DNA from: Spirosoma luteum DSM 19990
GTDB lineage: Bacteria > Bacteroidota > Bacteroidia > Cytophagales > Spirosomataceae
Assembly: GCF_000374065.1 (NCBI RefSeq)
Contig: NZ_KB893311.1
Span: 1 to 64,000, forward strand
Direction: 5' to 3'
Length of the DNA: 64,000 nucleotides
Shown here piece after piece: positions 24,573-34,900 of this stretch. A program made the position numbers and the translations under genes. The notes under the pieces were generated by a model, which did not search any database, was not told the origin of the DNA, and saw only the letters and a program-made list of their open reading frames with translations. The first letter of the stretch is position 1. Every line of letters begins with the position of its first letter.

Positions 24573-27083
24573 TTAGAACTTGAAATTATAGGTTATCGAT
24601 GGAATGACCGTAGCAAAAACAGAGTACCGAATGGCCTGTGTTAACCGGGGATTGTCGGAGTCAGACTGAAAAAACACTGAAAACGGGTTTTTACGGGCGT
24701 ACACGTTGTAGACCGAGAACACCCAGTTGTCTTCTTTTCGTTTGCCGGGTCGCCGGCGGCCCTGCAGCGTAGCGGCCAGATCGAGCCGGTGATAGGGTGG
24801 GATGCGGTAGTTATTACGTCCGTTAACAACCGGACCAACGATGCCCTCATACTCGAACCGGTTGGTGGGAAATGTGCCGGGCGTACCCGATGCCAACGTA
24901 AACGTGCCCGAAAAATTCCACCGGCTGGCTATTCCGTCGCCACGGGTTGGCGGATCCAGCAACAGCACCGTCGTTAGCGTGTGTCGTTTGTCAAAGCGGG
25001 TCGGATACCAGTTGCCCCCATTAATACCCGCTACCTGGCGTTCCGTTTTAGCCAGTGTATAACTGACCCAGCCGTTTAAAACGCCCCTGTTCCGCTTTAC
25101 ATAGAATTCGGCTCCGTAGGCTCGCCCCTTGCCACTCAGCAGGTCACCTTCGAGGAATTTATTCAGAATCAGGTTGGCGCCGTCCACGTAGTCAATCTGG
25201 TTTTGAAGCCACTTATAATACACCTCCACCGACGTTTCAAACTCGCTGCCCACACCATTCATAGCTCCAAAATTTTTGAAAAATCCGCCCGCTACCTGAT
25301 CACCAATCTGCGGTTTGATGTTGTTGGTCGATGGTGTCCATACGTCTAATGGTGTTGACGCGGTGGAGTTAGAGATCAGGTGGATGTACTGCGCCAGGCG
25401 GTTGTAGCTAAGTTTTAATGAACTATTATTACCCAGCTCATATTTAGCGGCCAACCGTGGTTCCCAGTTACCGTAGGTTTTAATATTGTCACCCCGTTTG
25501 TAACTGGTGATTGCTACAGGAAGCCGTGACCGATTGCCTGATACGTTCTCGCCAAAAGTATAGGCTTCGCCCGGCCCGATGTAGTTGAACAACGAATAGC
25601 GCAGCCCGTACTGTAGCTGCAGTTTGGGGGTAATTTGCTGCTCATTGCCCACGTACAGGGCATTTTCGAGGCCATATTTACTTTCGAGTCCGAACGTACT
25701 GACCGTTCCTGCGCTGGCAGCGGTGGCTGTGCCGGGCTGGAAGTCGTGCAGGATGCTCTGCCCGCCAAACGTAATGGTACTTTTGCCCAGAAACAGCGTA
25801 AAGTCAGGTTTGAAGCTGTAATCCACAATCCGGGAATTGGTCCGAAAGTAGTCCTGCTTTTCCTTACGCTTCAGGTCGGAGTCGAGCGAATAGTCGTAAT
25901 TGCTGTAGTAGGCCGTCGTGTTCAGAAACAGCCGGTCGCTGAATACGTGGTTCCAGCGGGCCGACGCGATGGTGTTGCCCCAGTTGAAACCAAAGTCGGC
26001 GCCGAACACATCCCGACCAAAGTAGCCCGACAGAAACACGGTGTTCTTATCGTTGATCCGGTAGTTGGCTTTGGCCGTCAGGTCGTAAAAATAAAATTTA
26101 GAGCCTTTCAGATCATCATTCAGGAACGGCTGGACCAGCACATCGGCGTAAGACCGGCGCCCCGCAATAATGAATGACCCTTTACCGCTGAACAGGGGCC
26201 GTTCGTATGACAGCCGGCTGAATATCAGGCCAATTCCACCATTTAATTCCGGCTTTTTGGCGTTACCCTCTTTCAGTCGAACGTCTAGGATCGACGCAAT
26301 TCGGCCACCGTAGTTGGCCGGAATACCGCCCTTGATCAGTTTGACATCTTTCACGGCATCGGGGTTAAAAACTGAGAAAAACCCGAACAGGTGCGATGAA
26401 TTATAAACCGGGGCTTCGTCCAACAGGACCAGGTTCTGGTCAATGCTGCCACCCCGGACGTTAAAACCCGTGGCCCCCTCCCCCACCGTCGACACGCCCG
26501 GCAGCAGTTGAATACTACGTACCACATCGATTTCGCCGAGCAGGGCCGGAATCCGACGGAGCGTTTTGACGTCGATGCGGTTAACACTCATTTCAATGTT
26601 TTTCACATTGTCGTCTTCGCGCTTAGTCGAAACCACAACTTCCTGTAGTTGCTTTCCTTCCTCCCGGAGTTCAATATCGAGCCGCCTGTTCCCGGCCGCC
26701 AGTTCAACCTTCTTTGTTTGCATTTCATACCCAACATAGGAGATCACGAGGGTATAGGTGCCGGCGGTGACCGGAACGGCATAAAAACCATAGCTGTTGG
26801 TGACGGCCCCCGTACCCTTTTCTTTTACGTAAACTGTTACACCAATTAGTTTTTCTCCGTTGGCTGCGTCTATTACGTAACCGCTAACCGTGTTGTTGGC
26901 AGAGTTGGCAGGACGACTCATGGCATTTTGGCCAGTCTGCGCCCGTACGAGTGGGGTAATGGATAAAAGAAAGAACAGGCTAAAGGCCCAACGTAGTCGG
27001 TTGCGTTTCAATGGGTTGCCGATGGAGTCGAAACTCAAGCGGTGGCCGTAAACTGAATTCCCCAACACGTTCTTATTTTTCAT
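24573..27083 (-). CDS. TonB-dependent receptor with carboxypeptidase-like N-terminal domain
   Basis: An 836-residue outer-membrane receptor. After an extended N-terminus and signal (LLSITPLVRAQ) comes a carboxypeptidase-regulatory-like domain at residues about 62-150 (NTVSGYVIDAANGEKLIGVT), then the plug (IDVVRSIQLLPGVSTVGEGA, then FNVRGGSIDQNLVLLDEAPV) and a beta-barrel ending VIPSITYNFKF with the terminal Phe used for barrel assembly. The substrate is unknown. It lies upstream of, and is co-oriented with, the DUF4249 gene, forming a receptor-lipoprotein pair. No regulator or extracytoplasmic sigma/anti-sigma pair is adjacent. Confidence 0.93.
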   Translation of the reverse strand: MKNKNVLGNSVYGHRLSFDSIGNPLKRNRLRWAFSLFFLLSITPLVRAQTGQNAMSRPANSANNTVSGYVIDAANGEKLIGVTVYVKEKGTGAVTNSYGFYAVPVTAGTYTLVISYVGYEMQTKKVELAAGNRRLDIELREEGKQLQEVVVSTKREDDNVKNIEMSVNRIDVKTLRRIPALLGEIDVVRSIQLLPGVSTVGEGATGFNVRGGSIDQNLVLLDEAPVYNSSHLFGFFSVFNPDAVKDVKLIKGGIPANYGGRIASILDVRLKEGNAKKPELNGGIGLIFSRLSYERPLFSGKGSFIIAGRRSYADVLVQPFLNDDLKGSKFYFYDLTAKANYRINDKNTVFLSGYFGRDVFGADFGFNWGNTIASARWNHVFSDRLFLNTTAYYSNYDYSLDSDLKRKEKQDYFRTNSRIVDYSFKPDFTLFLGKSTITFGGQSILHDFQPGTATAASAGTVSTFGLESKYGLENALYVGNEQQITPKLQLQYGLRYSLFNYIGPGEAYTFGENVSGNRSRLPVAITSYKRGDNIKTYGNWEPRLAAKYELGNNSSLKLSYNRLAQYIHLISNSTASTPLDVWTPSTNNIKPQIGDQVAGGFFKNFGAMNGVGSEFETSVEVYYKWLQNQIDYVDGANLILNKFLEGDLLSGKGRAYGAEFYVKRNRGVLNGWVSYTLAKTERQVAGINGGNWYPTRFDKRHTLTTVLLLDPPTRGDGIASRWNFSGTFTLASGTPGTFPTNRFEYEGIVGPVVNGRNNYRIPPYHRLDLAATLQGRRRPGKRKEDNWVFSVYNVYARKNPFSVFFQSDSDNPRLTQAIRYSVFATVIPSITYNFKF

Positions 27084-27239
27084 ATATTTCTATTTGCTTT
27101 TAAAATTCGATGTAATTGCCTAGCCGTTTTAAGAGCGTGTTTTGGAATTATGTTTTGTTTTAAGGCTGAATCCGCTGTAGCATGATTTGAATGTTAGCTA
27201 AATACAGCCAGCTTACCGAAGAAGATGCCGCACCGGCAC

Positions 27240-27262
27240 GGTACGCCGCCGCGGGACCGTCC
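27240..27262. repeat. GC-rich interrupted palindrome (ACGGT ... CCGC-C-GCGG ... ACCGT)
   Basis: ACGGT pairs with ACCGT and CCGC with GCGG around a single C, with small unpaired bulges. The motif GGACCGTC or its complement recurs at 1587-1597, 9068-9085, 9183-9200 and 27790-27812, always in non-coding DNA, which suggests a dispersed extragenic palindrome family. Confidence 0.55.
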
Positions 27263-27323
27263 CTAACTGTGCGGGGAAAACTTAATTTTTTATATTCAGG
27301 AACTTGACTTATTTTGTAACTTA

Positions 27324-27566
27324 ATGGTTACTAAACCCTTTGCAACGGTGAAAAAAGTTACAGTCAAAGAACCTATCACCCCTGAAGCCTTTAATCTATT
27401 GTTTGACCAGTACGTGCAGCAAATTAGCGAACACCATCAGTTGCCAAAATGCGTGCAAAGTGACCTCAAACGCTTGTCAAAACGCCCAAGCCCTAAGTTG
27501 CCAGCACCAAGAGTCGGAAAGGGGATAAAAACAAGATTGGCGTTTCAAGTTCTGCCCTTAAATTGA
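27324..27566 (+). CDS. Hypothetical small protein (doubtful)
   Basis: An 80-codon frame beginning ATG after an AT-rich leader with a TATTTTG-like -7 box around 27312. It reads VTVKEPITPEAFNLLFDQYV and later basic, proline-rich sequence. I recognise no family. The C-terminal half (KRPSPKLPAPRVGKGIKTR) looks low-complexity and may be out of the original frame. Possibly a relic or chance ORF. Confidence 0.25.
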   Translation: MVTKPFATVKKVTVKEPITPEAFNLLFDQYVQQISEHHQLPKCVQSDLKRLSKRPSPKLPAPRVGKGIKTRLAFQVLPLN

Positions 27567-27731
27567 CCGACTTGGGAGGCCAAGAAACCCCCAGCCATCA
27601 AGGCGCTTGGGGACAGTAATCAGCTTAAGTGTCTCCTGATAATAATCACCTGATCCAGCCAGCTCTTTCTTAAAATCGTCAATGCAAGTCTGAACCTCTT
27701 TTAGGAGAAGTTGTAGACGTTGAGACTCCAT
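27558..27731 (-). CDS. Hypothetical 57-residue protein (doubtful)
   Basis: An ATG at 27731 opens MESQRLQLLLKEVQTCIDDF, then KKELAGSGDYYQETLKLITV and ends WGFLGLPSRSI before TAA. The composition is protein-like (amphipathic helix then short beta-like tail), but no family is recognised. It overlaps the end of the plus-strand ORF by 9 bp; at most one is likely to be real. Confidence 0.3.
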   Translation of the reverse strand: MESQRLQLLLKEVQTCIDDFKKELAGSGDYYQETLKLITVPKRLDGWGFLGLPSRSI

Positions 27732-28525
27732 AACATCTAAGTTTTGTTAAAAAGTCCCGATCTGGCTTAGAGCCCCAGCGCTAGCCGCTTAGCGGGGCGG
27801 GACCGTTATTAAGATCGGGGCATCTCGCTCGGAGGCAGCTGGATTTAATTGGGCCGTTTTAGAACGGATAGGAGGGGGTTTTCTGGCTGAATTGGACAGA
27901 ATTAAGGTGATTTAGGGGAAACAACCGGGTCGCCGACGGACCGCCGAAGCGGTGCGATTACTAGATTGCCGCAGTGGCGTACCACCTCATCCCGTTTTCA
28001 CAGGATCGCCTGCCCAGCCCTTTTGTCCACTTTCATTTGACGACGTACAGCATATCTTCTTTATTTTAAGTCGATTGCTATCTTATAAGCAGACTTATAA
28101 TTGTAGTGTAGCGAAGTGAAGACAAAGTATAAACAAATTTACAATTCAAGATTAACAAACTGATAAAATAATATTATATCGGTTTGATAAAAAATACGTT
28201 GATCTTATTTTTAAACAAGTGCTAATTAAAAATTAAACTTTTTAGGGCCGATTTTTTACACTTGCAATACTATAGGTCGTAGTTATTGCTCTTCTGACTG
28301 TTTGGTCTCAAAGATTTTGAGCGGCTTTGATGTATCAAGATGTGTGACTGAGAAAAGATTAACTGCAAAACCGTTCAGAAAAAGACCGTAATAGGTCTAA
28401 ATGTTGAACGATTAAACTGAACGGGTTAATTGGACGCAAAAAGGCCTGTTTCGGCCACCTCCCTCCTGCCCGTCTATCTTTCAATTAAACGTCCGATTCC
28501 AATCATTCGATTTCAGGCTAAGACA

Positions 28526-29585
28526 TTACCAGTTGGCCCGGCGCAGCTTGTCCGGCTGCACGACCTGAATACCGCCCAACGCCGTCGTTGTGATAAGCCC
28601 GTCCTGCCTGAACTCGCTCAGGGTGCGGATCAGCGATTCGGTAGCGGTGCCGGTCATGGCGGCCAGGTCATCGCGGGAGAGCTGAATGGCCCCGTCGGGC
28701 TGTTGTTCGTGCAGGCGTATCAGCCACCCGGCGCCGAAGGGAGTTGTAGGCCATGCTCAGTAACTGTGTTTCCCGTTCGCTCACCCGGCCCGCCAGTAGC
28801 TTGATAAACTGACCGCTCACCAGCGGGTTGGCCAGCAGCAGTTGCAAAAAATCGTCCTTGGGAATGTAGACCAGTTCGGCATCAGTCAGCGTCACCGCCG
28901 AGTCGGTGTAATCCGTATGTTCGAGTAGGGGCAGGTAGCCTAGAAAGTCGCCGGGGTTATACAGACCCGTGATCAGTTCTTTCCCATCGGCATTGGTCCG
29001 TACGGTTTTAACGGTGCCGGATTTAATAAAATACAGCCGCGTGGGTTCGTCTCCTTCCGAATACACAAACTGCTTTTTGCGCATCACATGAACCTTCCGG
29101 TCAGCCGACAGGCTTTGCAGGTTGCCGACCTGGCGGGCGTTGTCCAGAAACTGATTCAGTTCATCGGGTTGCAGGGGATGATTGGTCGTTGGGGGTTGTA
29201 CGGCAGGGGTTATGGCCTGGAAACGCTTCAGTCTACCTTCGATGGCCATGAGCAGTTCCAACTCATCGAAGGGTTTGGTCAGGTAATCGTCTGCCCCTAA
29301 ATTCATGCCAAAGCGAAAATCTGCCGCTTCTGCTTTGGCTGACAGGAATAGAAAAGGGGTATCTGCCAGTTCGGGATCATTTCCCAGAATATGGAGCACC
29401 CCGTATCCATCGAGTTCGGGCATCATGATGTCGCACAAAATAAGGTCGGGACGCGTTTGGCGGGCTATCGCTACGCCCTGTTTACCGTCGGCCGCCTGCA
29501 CCACCTTATAGGGGGCGAGTTCAAGAATTTCCGCGATATTGCCCCGCATCTGCGCGTTGTCTTCGATGACTAAAATCGTTTTCAT
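28526..29585 (-). pseudogene. Response regulator fused to CRP-like domains, frameshifted in the HTH
   Basis: The intact part (to 28668) encodes a receiver domain (VIEDNAQMRGNIAEILE; phospho-acceptor Asp in PDLILCDIMMPELDGYG; Lys in LTKPFDELELL), then a cyclic-nucleotide-binding-like domain (FVYSEGDEPTRLYFIKSGTV) and the start of a CRP-type helix. At about 28738 the frame is lost: the annotated frame ends in ADTPARTTARRGHSALPR, while the correct HTH (QLSRDDLAAMTGTATESLI then RTLSEFRQDGLI) continues in the neighbouring frame to a TAA at 28526. A short deletion in a GGGTGGC-rich run would explain this. The fusion type (receiver plus Crp/Fnr) is common in Cytophagales. Its stop-start overlap with the kinase relic upstream indicates a two-component pair. 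Confidence 0.8.
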
Positions 29586-29971
29586 ACGGGCGGGTGCAGC
29601 GGTAAGGGTGTTAAGGGGAGTTCAATGGTAAAGATGGTTCCGGTGTTTACCTGACTGGAAAAGGCAATTGTGCCTCCTTGGCAGGTCCACATACCGCTTA
29701 ATGATGTAAAGACCGAATCCTGTTTCTTATATTACTTATATATGCACGTATTACTTATATATGCACGGCGTTGCGGGCATGAAAAACTGATAAGCAGAAG
29801 GCCTATATCCGTATCACGTATGCCAATGCTCTCGTTTTTAACCGCTATAATAAGGGTGCCGTCCCGAATGGTTGTTTTTAGATCGCTTTCTTTTTCTTCG
29901 GTCGAATACTGGCTGGCATTGACCAGTAGGTTAATGAGACTATTTTTGGGCATCTGCCCGTCAATGGCCAT
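29582..29971 (-). pseudogene. Histidine kinase relic (ATPase domain)
   Basis: Fragments of a HATPase_c domain on the minus strand: KNSLINLLVNASQYSTEEKE (N box) around 29900-29945, a broken middle, then GFGLYIIKRYVDL (G2 box) near 29690-29725 and GGTIAFSSQVNTGTIFTIEL near 29610-29665 in another frame. One extra C in CTGCCAAGG around 29685 shifts the frame. A 19-bp tandem duplication at 29731-29767 and a 26-bp inverted repeat at the upstream edge add to the damage. The stop overlaps the response-regulator start (ATGA), so this was the cognate kinase; sensor and phospho-acceptor parts are missing. Confidence 0.75.
29731..29767. repeat. 19-bp tandem duplication
   Basis: ATTACTTATATATGCACG occurs twice in direct succession (29731-29748 and 29750-29767). 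It lies inside the histidine kinase relic and is AT-rich relative to its surroundings. Confidence 0.8.
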
Positions 29972-30015
29972 CGCCGATGAGCCTTTCAGATGGCCATTGA
30001 CGGGCAGATGCCCAA
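29946..30015. repeat. 26-bp perfect inverted repeat with 18-nt loop
   Basis: 29946-29971 and 29990-30015 are exact reverse complements (core GGCATCTGCCCGTCAATGG). The left arm belongs to the N-box region of the kinase relic (MAIDGQMPK), and the right arm is the same coding sequence inverted. This suggests a template switch or inversion break rather than an evolved hairpin. Confidence 0.8.
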
Positions 30016-30201
30016 GTTAAGTTTAATCACGGCCCGAAAGTCAGATATCCAGCGTAACAATACGGGTACCCAAAGCAGCTTGTGTATGGAAATCCAAAGG
30101 GCAGGTAGTGATGGCTATTATTTCAGTATAAGGACCTCCCCAATAATACCGTTACCCTGGTACTGCTGTGAAGGTGTTTACAAGTACCGGAGCAATTCCA
30201 G

Positions 30202-30561
30202 TCAGTCCATTGCATGAGCACCCGTAGCCATTTTACGGCAGGCATCAGCACACCGGCGGCAGGCTTCAGCACAGGCTTTGCAATGCTCATGATCGTGTTT
30301 TTCGCACTCAGCCGCGCATGTTTCACAAAGATGGGCACAGAGCTGACAGACGTCGGCCGCGTGTGGGCTGTTACTGGCCATAAACGATATGGCGGTGTAA
30401 CAGATTTTAGCGCAGTCTCGGTCGAGCCGGATGCAGGTGACCATCATCTGTACATCCTGCTCACTCAGGCAGGCTTCGGCGCAGGCATCGCAGCTCACGG
30501 CGCAATCTTGGCAGGCTTCAATACAATCCTGATATTTCTGGGGGGTTAAGGTAGTTGCCAT
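30202..30561 (-). CDS. Four-helix-bundle copper-storage protein (Csp / DUF326)
   Basis: A 119-residue cytosolic-type Csp protein with 19 cysteines in regular C..C / C...C patterns lining the helices: CIEACQDCAVSCDACAEAC at residues 13-31, CQLCAHLCETCAAEC at about 72-86 and CKACAEACRRCADAC near the C-terminus, plus His-rich HDHEH. Csp proteins form tetrameric helix bundles that store many Cu(I) ions. It lacks a twin-arginine or Sec signal, so a cytoplasmic form is likely. It is separated from the main copper cluster by the megasynthase gene, but a copper-type operator pair lies 100 bp upstream (30661-30693), in the opposite orientation. Confidence 0.9.
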   Translation of the reverse strand: MATTLTPQKYQDCIEACQDCAVSCDACAEACLSEQDVQMMVTCIRLDRDCAKICYTAISFMASNSPHAADVCQLCAHLCETCAAECEKHDHEHCKACAEACRRCADACRKMATGAHAMD

Positions 30562-30660
30562 ACGAAAAGAAAAAAGTTGGTTTATCGCTTACAGAACTTC
30601 GAAGGGACAGATTGGTTTAAGGGCGTGGCAAGGATAAGCCTTAATCGCTCTATTTCTACA

Positions 30661-30722
30661 AATTTTGTAAGGCCCTTGCCAAATTTTATAAGTGCTTTGT
30701 CCAGTTAAGGCACTGCTGTTGT
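30661..30722 (+). promoter_or_regulatory. Direct-repeat copper-type operator and -7-like box (in front of broken HYC_CC_PP copy)
   Basis: Repeats AATTTTGTAAGG (30661-30672) and AATTTTATAAGT (30682-30693) are 21 bp apart. The second ends 24 bp before GTTGT at 30718-30722. The same geometry occurs before copA, copZ and the intact HYC_CC_PP gene. Divergently, it is also close to the csp gene. Confidence 0.6.
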
Positions 30723-30726
30723 GGTT

Positions 30727-30786
30727 ATAAAACCCCGGCTTTATACCTGTTTGATTTGCTGATGGCTAGCCCTGGTATCGCTGCGG
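30727..30786 (+). pseudogene. N-terminal relic of a second HYC_CC_PP gene
   Basis: The sequence reads IKPRLYTCLIC, stop, WLALVSLR and aligns residue by residue with the start of the intact gene at 39077 (MKTPFHTRLICCWLALVVLL); the DNA TTTGATTTGCTGATGGCTAG is nearly identical to that gene. The start codon is ATA and a TGA replaces the second Cys codon. Downstream coding similarity is lost. Confidence 0.65.
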
Positions 30787-31373
30787 AACCATTTACTGGC
30801 TCTCCATGTGGATATAGGTAGAATGCAACCAGAGCTGAGGTAGTCCCTTTTCTATTCCAGCAAAGTGATGCCTGGCGGGTGTTGTTTGCTGACTACATTC
30901 GCCAGGTTCCGCCCTGTGCGATAGTGACATCCCTCTCTGAAATACAAAACAGAACTGTTGCACGGCCATACTTTCTGTTGATTCAACTGTGCCGATTTTG
31001 ACCTTTTCCCCTCATAAACGTCGTCCGCTACCCTCAACACGGATGAACTTCCTATCGAAGAGCAGACTCAGCAGCAAACCAGCCAAATGCTGAATTGTAA
31101 AGCGTTGTGACCAACGCACACGTGTGGCTCCATCCCATTTGTTATGTTGAAGAACCCACCTTGCCAGGCGCGTGCCACTTTGCACTTACGTAATCCAATG
31201 GACTTTTAGAACAGAAGCAATGCAGAGAAAAAAGCCCCAAATCCAAAGATTTTACACAGATTCAGCGAAATCTTGATACGGATTACTGGTGACAACCCCC
31301 ATTTCTAACGTCAAAATAGTAACTCCAATGAGAAGTTGTTATAAAACGAGAAACTTCCTTGTAACCCTAACGC
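30787..31373. other. Gene-free stretch
   Basis: No intact gene is visible on either strand. It probably contains decayed remains of the HYC_CC_PP copy and other genes. The last 60 bp, with AACGTCAAAATAGTAAC and an AT-rich run, form the leader of the GNAT gene. Confidence 0.4.
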
Positions 31374-31919
31374 ATGAACATTAACTGTGGCCTCTGTACC
31401 GTACGCTCGTGGCAATATGGCGATGAAGACCAGTTACCCCGGCACGCCAACAATAAAACCATCTGGCTTAACCTACGGGACAGCTTCCCGAATCCATATA
31501 CGCTAACCGATGCCCAGCGGTGGATACAATACGTCGTTGACCCTGAACTGGAAACCAATTTTGCTATTGACGTAGGCGGAGAGGCCGTAGGCAATATTGG
31601 ACTACGAATTGGCGAGGACATTGACCGGTGTTCGGCAGAACTGTGGTACTGGATTGGGCAGGATTACTGGGGACGTGGCATCGTATCGGCAGCCCTGAAG
31701 GCGATGATTGACTATGGGTTTACGCAATTTAAGCTTGCCCGGCTGTACGCGCAGCCTATGGCTCATAATGCAGCCTCGATCAACGTGCTTGAAAAAGCCG
31801 GATTCCGTCGGGAGGGGCTGCTCCGCAGTAGTATCATCAAAAATAATGTGTTAATGGATACGGTCCTCTACGCCTATCTGTCGAGCGACTGGCTCGCCGA
31901 CAGCAATGATTTTATCTGA
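31374..31919 (+). CDS. GNAT-family N-acetyltransferase (RimJ/RimL-like)
   Basis: A 181-residue acetyltransferase. The acetyl-CoA-binding fold is visible: LWYWIGQDYWGRGIVSAALK (the R/Q-x-x-G-x-G/A region) and the later conserved NAASINVLEKAGFRREGLLR. This is the RimJ/RimL subgroup, which acetylates protein N-termini or small amines. It is 71 bp upstream of the megasynthase and co-oriented, so it could tailor the product by N-acetylation, but the gap leaves room for a separate promoter and the link is speculative. Confidence 0.9.
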   Translation: MNINCGLCTVRSWQYGDEDQLPRHANNKTIWLNLRDSFPNPYTLTDAQRWIQYVVDPELETNFAIDVGGEAVGNIGLRIGEDIDRCSAELWYWIGQDYWGRGIVSAALKAMIDYGFTQFKLARLYAQPMAHNAASINVLEKAGFRREGLLRSSIIKNNVLMDTVLYAYLSSDWLADSNDFI

Positions 31920-31990
31920 CAGAGCAATCTATTTTACTGCCATGCGCGTACCAACTGTGCGGCCAGCGCACCTAATTCACCACACATACT

Positions 31991-34900
31991 ATGACGAAAA
32001 CGCTACCGAACTTAAACGAATCCATTTATCCGACCGATAAGACATTGGTTGACCTGTTTGCAGAACAGGCCCGCCGAACGCCCAATCGGGTGGCCGTCGT
32101 GTGCGATGATAGCCAGCTAACGTATACAGAACTGGATCGTCATTCGAACCAATTAGCGCATTATCTTCGTAAACAGGGAGTTGGGAAAGAGACCTTCGTC
32201 CCCATTTGCTTAGAGCGTTCGGTAGCCATGATTGTTGGGCTGCTGGGGATTCTTAAAGCGGGCGGAGCCTACGTCCCCATCGACCCGGATTATCCCGCTG
32301 ACCGGGTTGATTATATCCTCGCTGATTTGAACGCAACGGTCGTCATTACCGATGCTATTGCCCGCACCAAACTTGAACCGACAACCCCGGTAGGTGCCCC
32401 CGGACAATCGGCCAGGCGAACGCTTGTGTGCCTTGATCGGGATGCGCCGGTCATTCGCGATGAATCAATTGAAGCGGTATCAGGACCACCGGCATCCCAT
32501 CAGTTAGCCTACGTTATCTATACCTCAGGCTCGACGGGTAGGCCAAAGGGGGTAATGATTGAACATACCAATGTGGTGAGTCTGATGAAGATGAACGCAT
32601 TGCCGTTTGATTTCGGTGAGCAGGATGTCTGGACTATGTTTCACTCGTTCTGTTTCGATTTCTCAGTCTGGGAGATGTACGGCGCGTTGCTATTTGGGGG
32701 GAAGCTGATCGTTGTGCCTAAGCACGTCGCTAAAGATGCGCAACTGTACGGTGAGTTGCTGGCTACCCACCGCGTCACGGTACTCAACCAGACACCCTCC
32801 GCGTTTTACGTCCTACAGGAGCATATTGTGGCGCAGTCCGTTCCTTTATCGGTTCGCTATGTCATTTTTGGGGGTGAAGCCCTGCTTCCGGGTAAACTTC
32901 GCCCCTGGCAACGGGCGTTTCCTGCCTGCCAACTGATTAATATGTACGGCATTACCGAAACCACCGTACACGTAACTTGCCTGACTCTCCGGGAAGAACA
33001 CCTTACCCAATCGAGTAGCCTGATTGGTCATTCCCTGCCGACCCTAACTACCCACGTACTGGACGATCAGCAACAACCGGTGGCCGTTGGCGAAACGGGT
33101 GAGCTGTATGTGGGTGGGGCGGGTTTGGCGAGGGGGTATCTAAACCAGCCGGAGTTGACCGCGCAACGCTTTATTCTAAACCCATTTGTTGACCAGACCA
33201 GCGAGAACCGCACCGGCAATGATGCAGCCGGGCTACGCGGGGTAATCCAGCGGCTTTACCGTAGTGGTGACCTGGTGCGGTTATTGCCGACTGGTGAACT
33301 GGAGTATCTGGGCCGTATCGATGCGCAGGTCAAGATTCGGGGCTTTCGCATTGAACTGGGCGAAATTGAGCAAACTCTTCAGCAACACCCCGGCGTAAAA
33401 CAGGTAGTTGTTGTCGCCAAAACCTACGGTGATGCCGACGTTCGGCTGGTGGGGTATGTTGTCATGGACGGTCTGTTCGACAAATCGGCCCTCATCAATT
33501 TTCTAAAAAGCCGCCTGCCCGACTACATGGTACCTGCGGTATGGGTTTCCATTGATCAGGTTCCGTTAACTACTAACGGTAAGGCTGACCGGGGGGCTTT
33601 ACCTGACCCTGAATCGTCAAGTCCACCGGCAAGCCCGTTTCTGGCACCGGGAAATTCCACCGAAGAAAAATTACTGGCCGTTTGGCGGGCCGTGCTGGTA
33701 CTCAGCCGGATGGGTGTTACCGATAATTTTTTTGAGTCAGGCGGTAACTCACTGCTGGCGGCCCGCACCGTAGCAGCCCTGAAGCAAACCCACGGGTACG
33801 AAATACCCATTACCAAGCTCTATCAGTTTCCTACGGTACAATCCCTGGCCGGTTACGTTGACGGGCGAACACAGGGTTCATTCCTTCCCGGCCAGACAAA
33901 CGCGGTACGACCTGAAACCGACGACGTAGCGATAATTAGCATGGCCGGCCACTTTCCGGGAGCCAGCACCATAGAAGCCTTGTGGGAGGTCTTGCGAACC
34001 GGACAGGAAACGATTCAATTTTTCACGCCCGACGAATTAGACTCTTCGTTGCCCGGAGAGTTAACCGGAGACGCGCAGTACGTGCGAGCCAGGGGAATTC
34101 TGGCTGGGGCCAGCCAGTTTGATGCGGGCTTTTTTGGCATAAGCCCCAAACTGGCTGAGGTCATGGACCCGCAACAGCGCGTTTTTCTGGAGATTGCCTG
34201 GGAAGCCCTCGAACAGGCGGGCTACCTGCCGCAGCAGTACGGGGGAAGCATAGGCGTATGGGCCGGTTGCGGAAACAACACCTACTACCTCAACAACGTA
34301 CTGCCCAACCACGAAGTCGTTCGGCAGGTAGGTAGTTTTCAGGCCATGACGGTCAACGAAAAGGATTTTATTGCTTCCCGAACCGCCTACCAGCTTAATC
34401 TGGGTGGGCCAGCCGTTAGTGTTTATTCGGCTTGCTCCACCTCATTGCTGGCCATTGCGCAGGCGGTGGATAGCATTCGGCTGGGCCATTGTGCGTTGGC
34501 ATTGGCGGGTGGAGCCAGCGTCACGGCTCCCATTTACAGTGGTCATTTGTACGAAGAAGGGGCCATGTTGAGTCGGGACGGCCACTGTCGGCCATTCGAT
34601 GCCAACGCTACCGGGACGGTGTTCAGTGATGGCGCGGGTGTTGTGTTGCTAAAGGCCCGGTCAGCCGCCGAACGCGACGGCGACACCATTTACGCAGTCA
34701 TCAAAGGGGCAGGCGTTAATAACGATGGGGGCGGCAAGGGTAGCTTTACGGCTCCCAACACCGAAGGACAGGCCAGGGCTATTCGGATGGCTCTGGCCGA
34801 TGCCCGAATCGACCCGTCAACCATAAGCTACGTGGAAGCCCACGGTACGGCCACCCCGCTGGGCGACCCCATCGAAGTGGAGGGGCTGACGATGGCGTTC

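Larger units (their letters stand above)
27084..28525. other. Long intergenic region with repeats and two doubtful small ORFs
   Basis: About 1.4 kb with no convincing gene. It contains a GC-rich interrupted palindrome at 27240-27262, a related GC-rich element near 27780-27815 (GCGGGGCGGGACCGTTATT), two small ORFs listed separately and a very AT-rich stretch at 28080-28260. The stretch 28260-28525 holds nothing I recognise. Confidence 0.5.
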
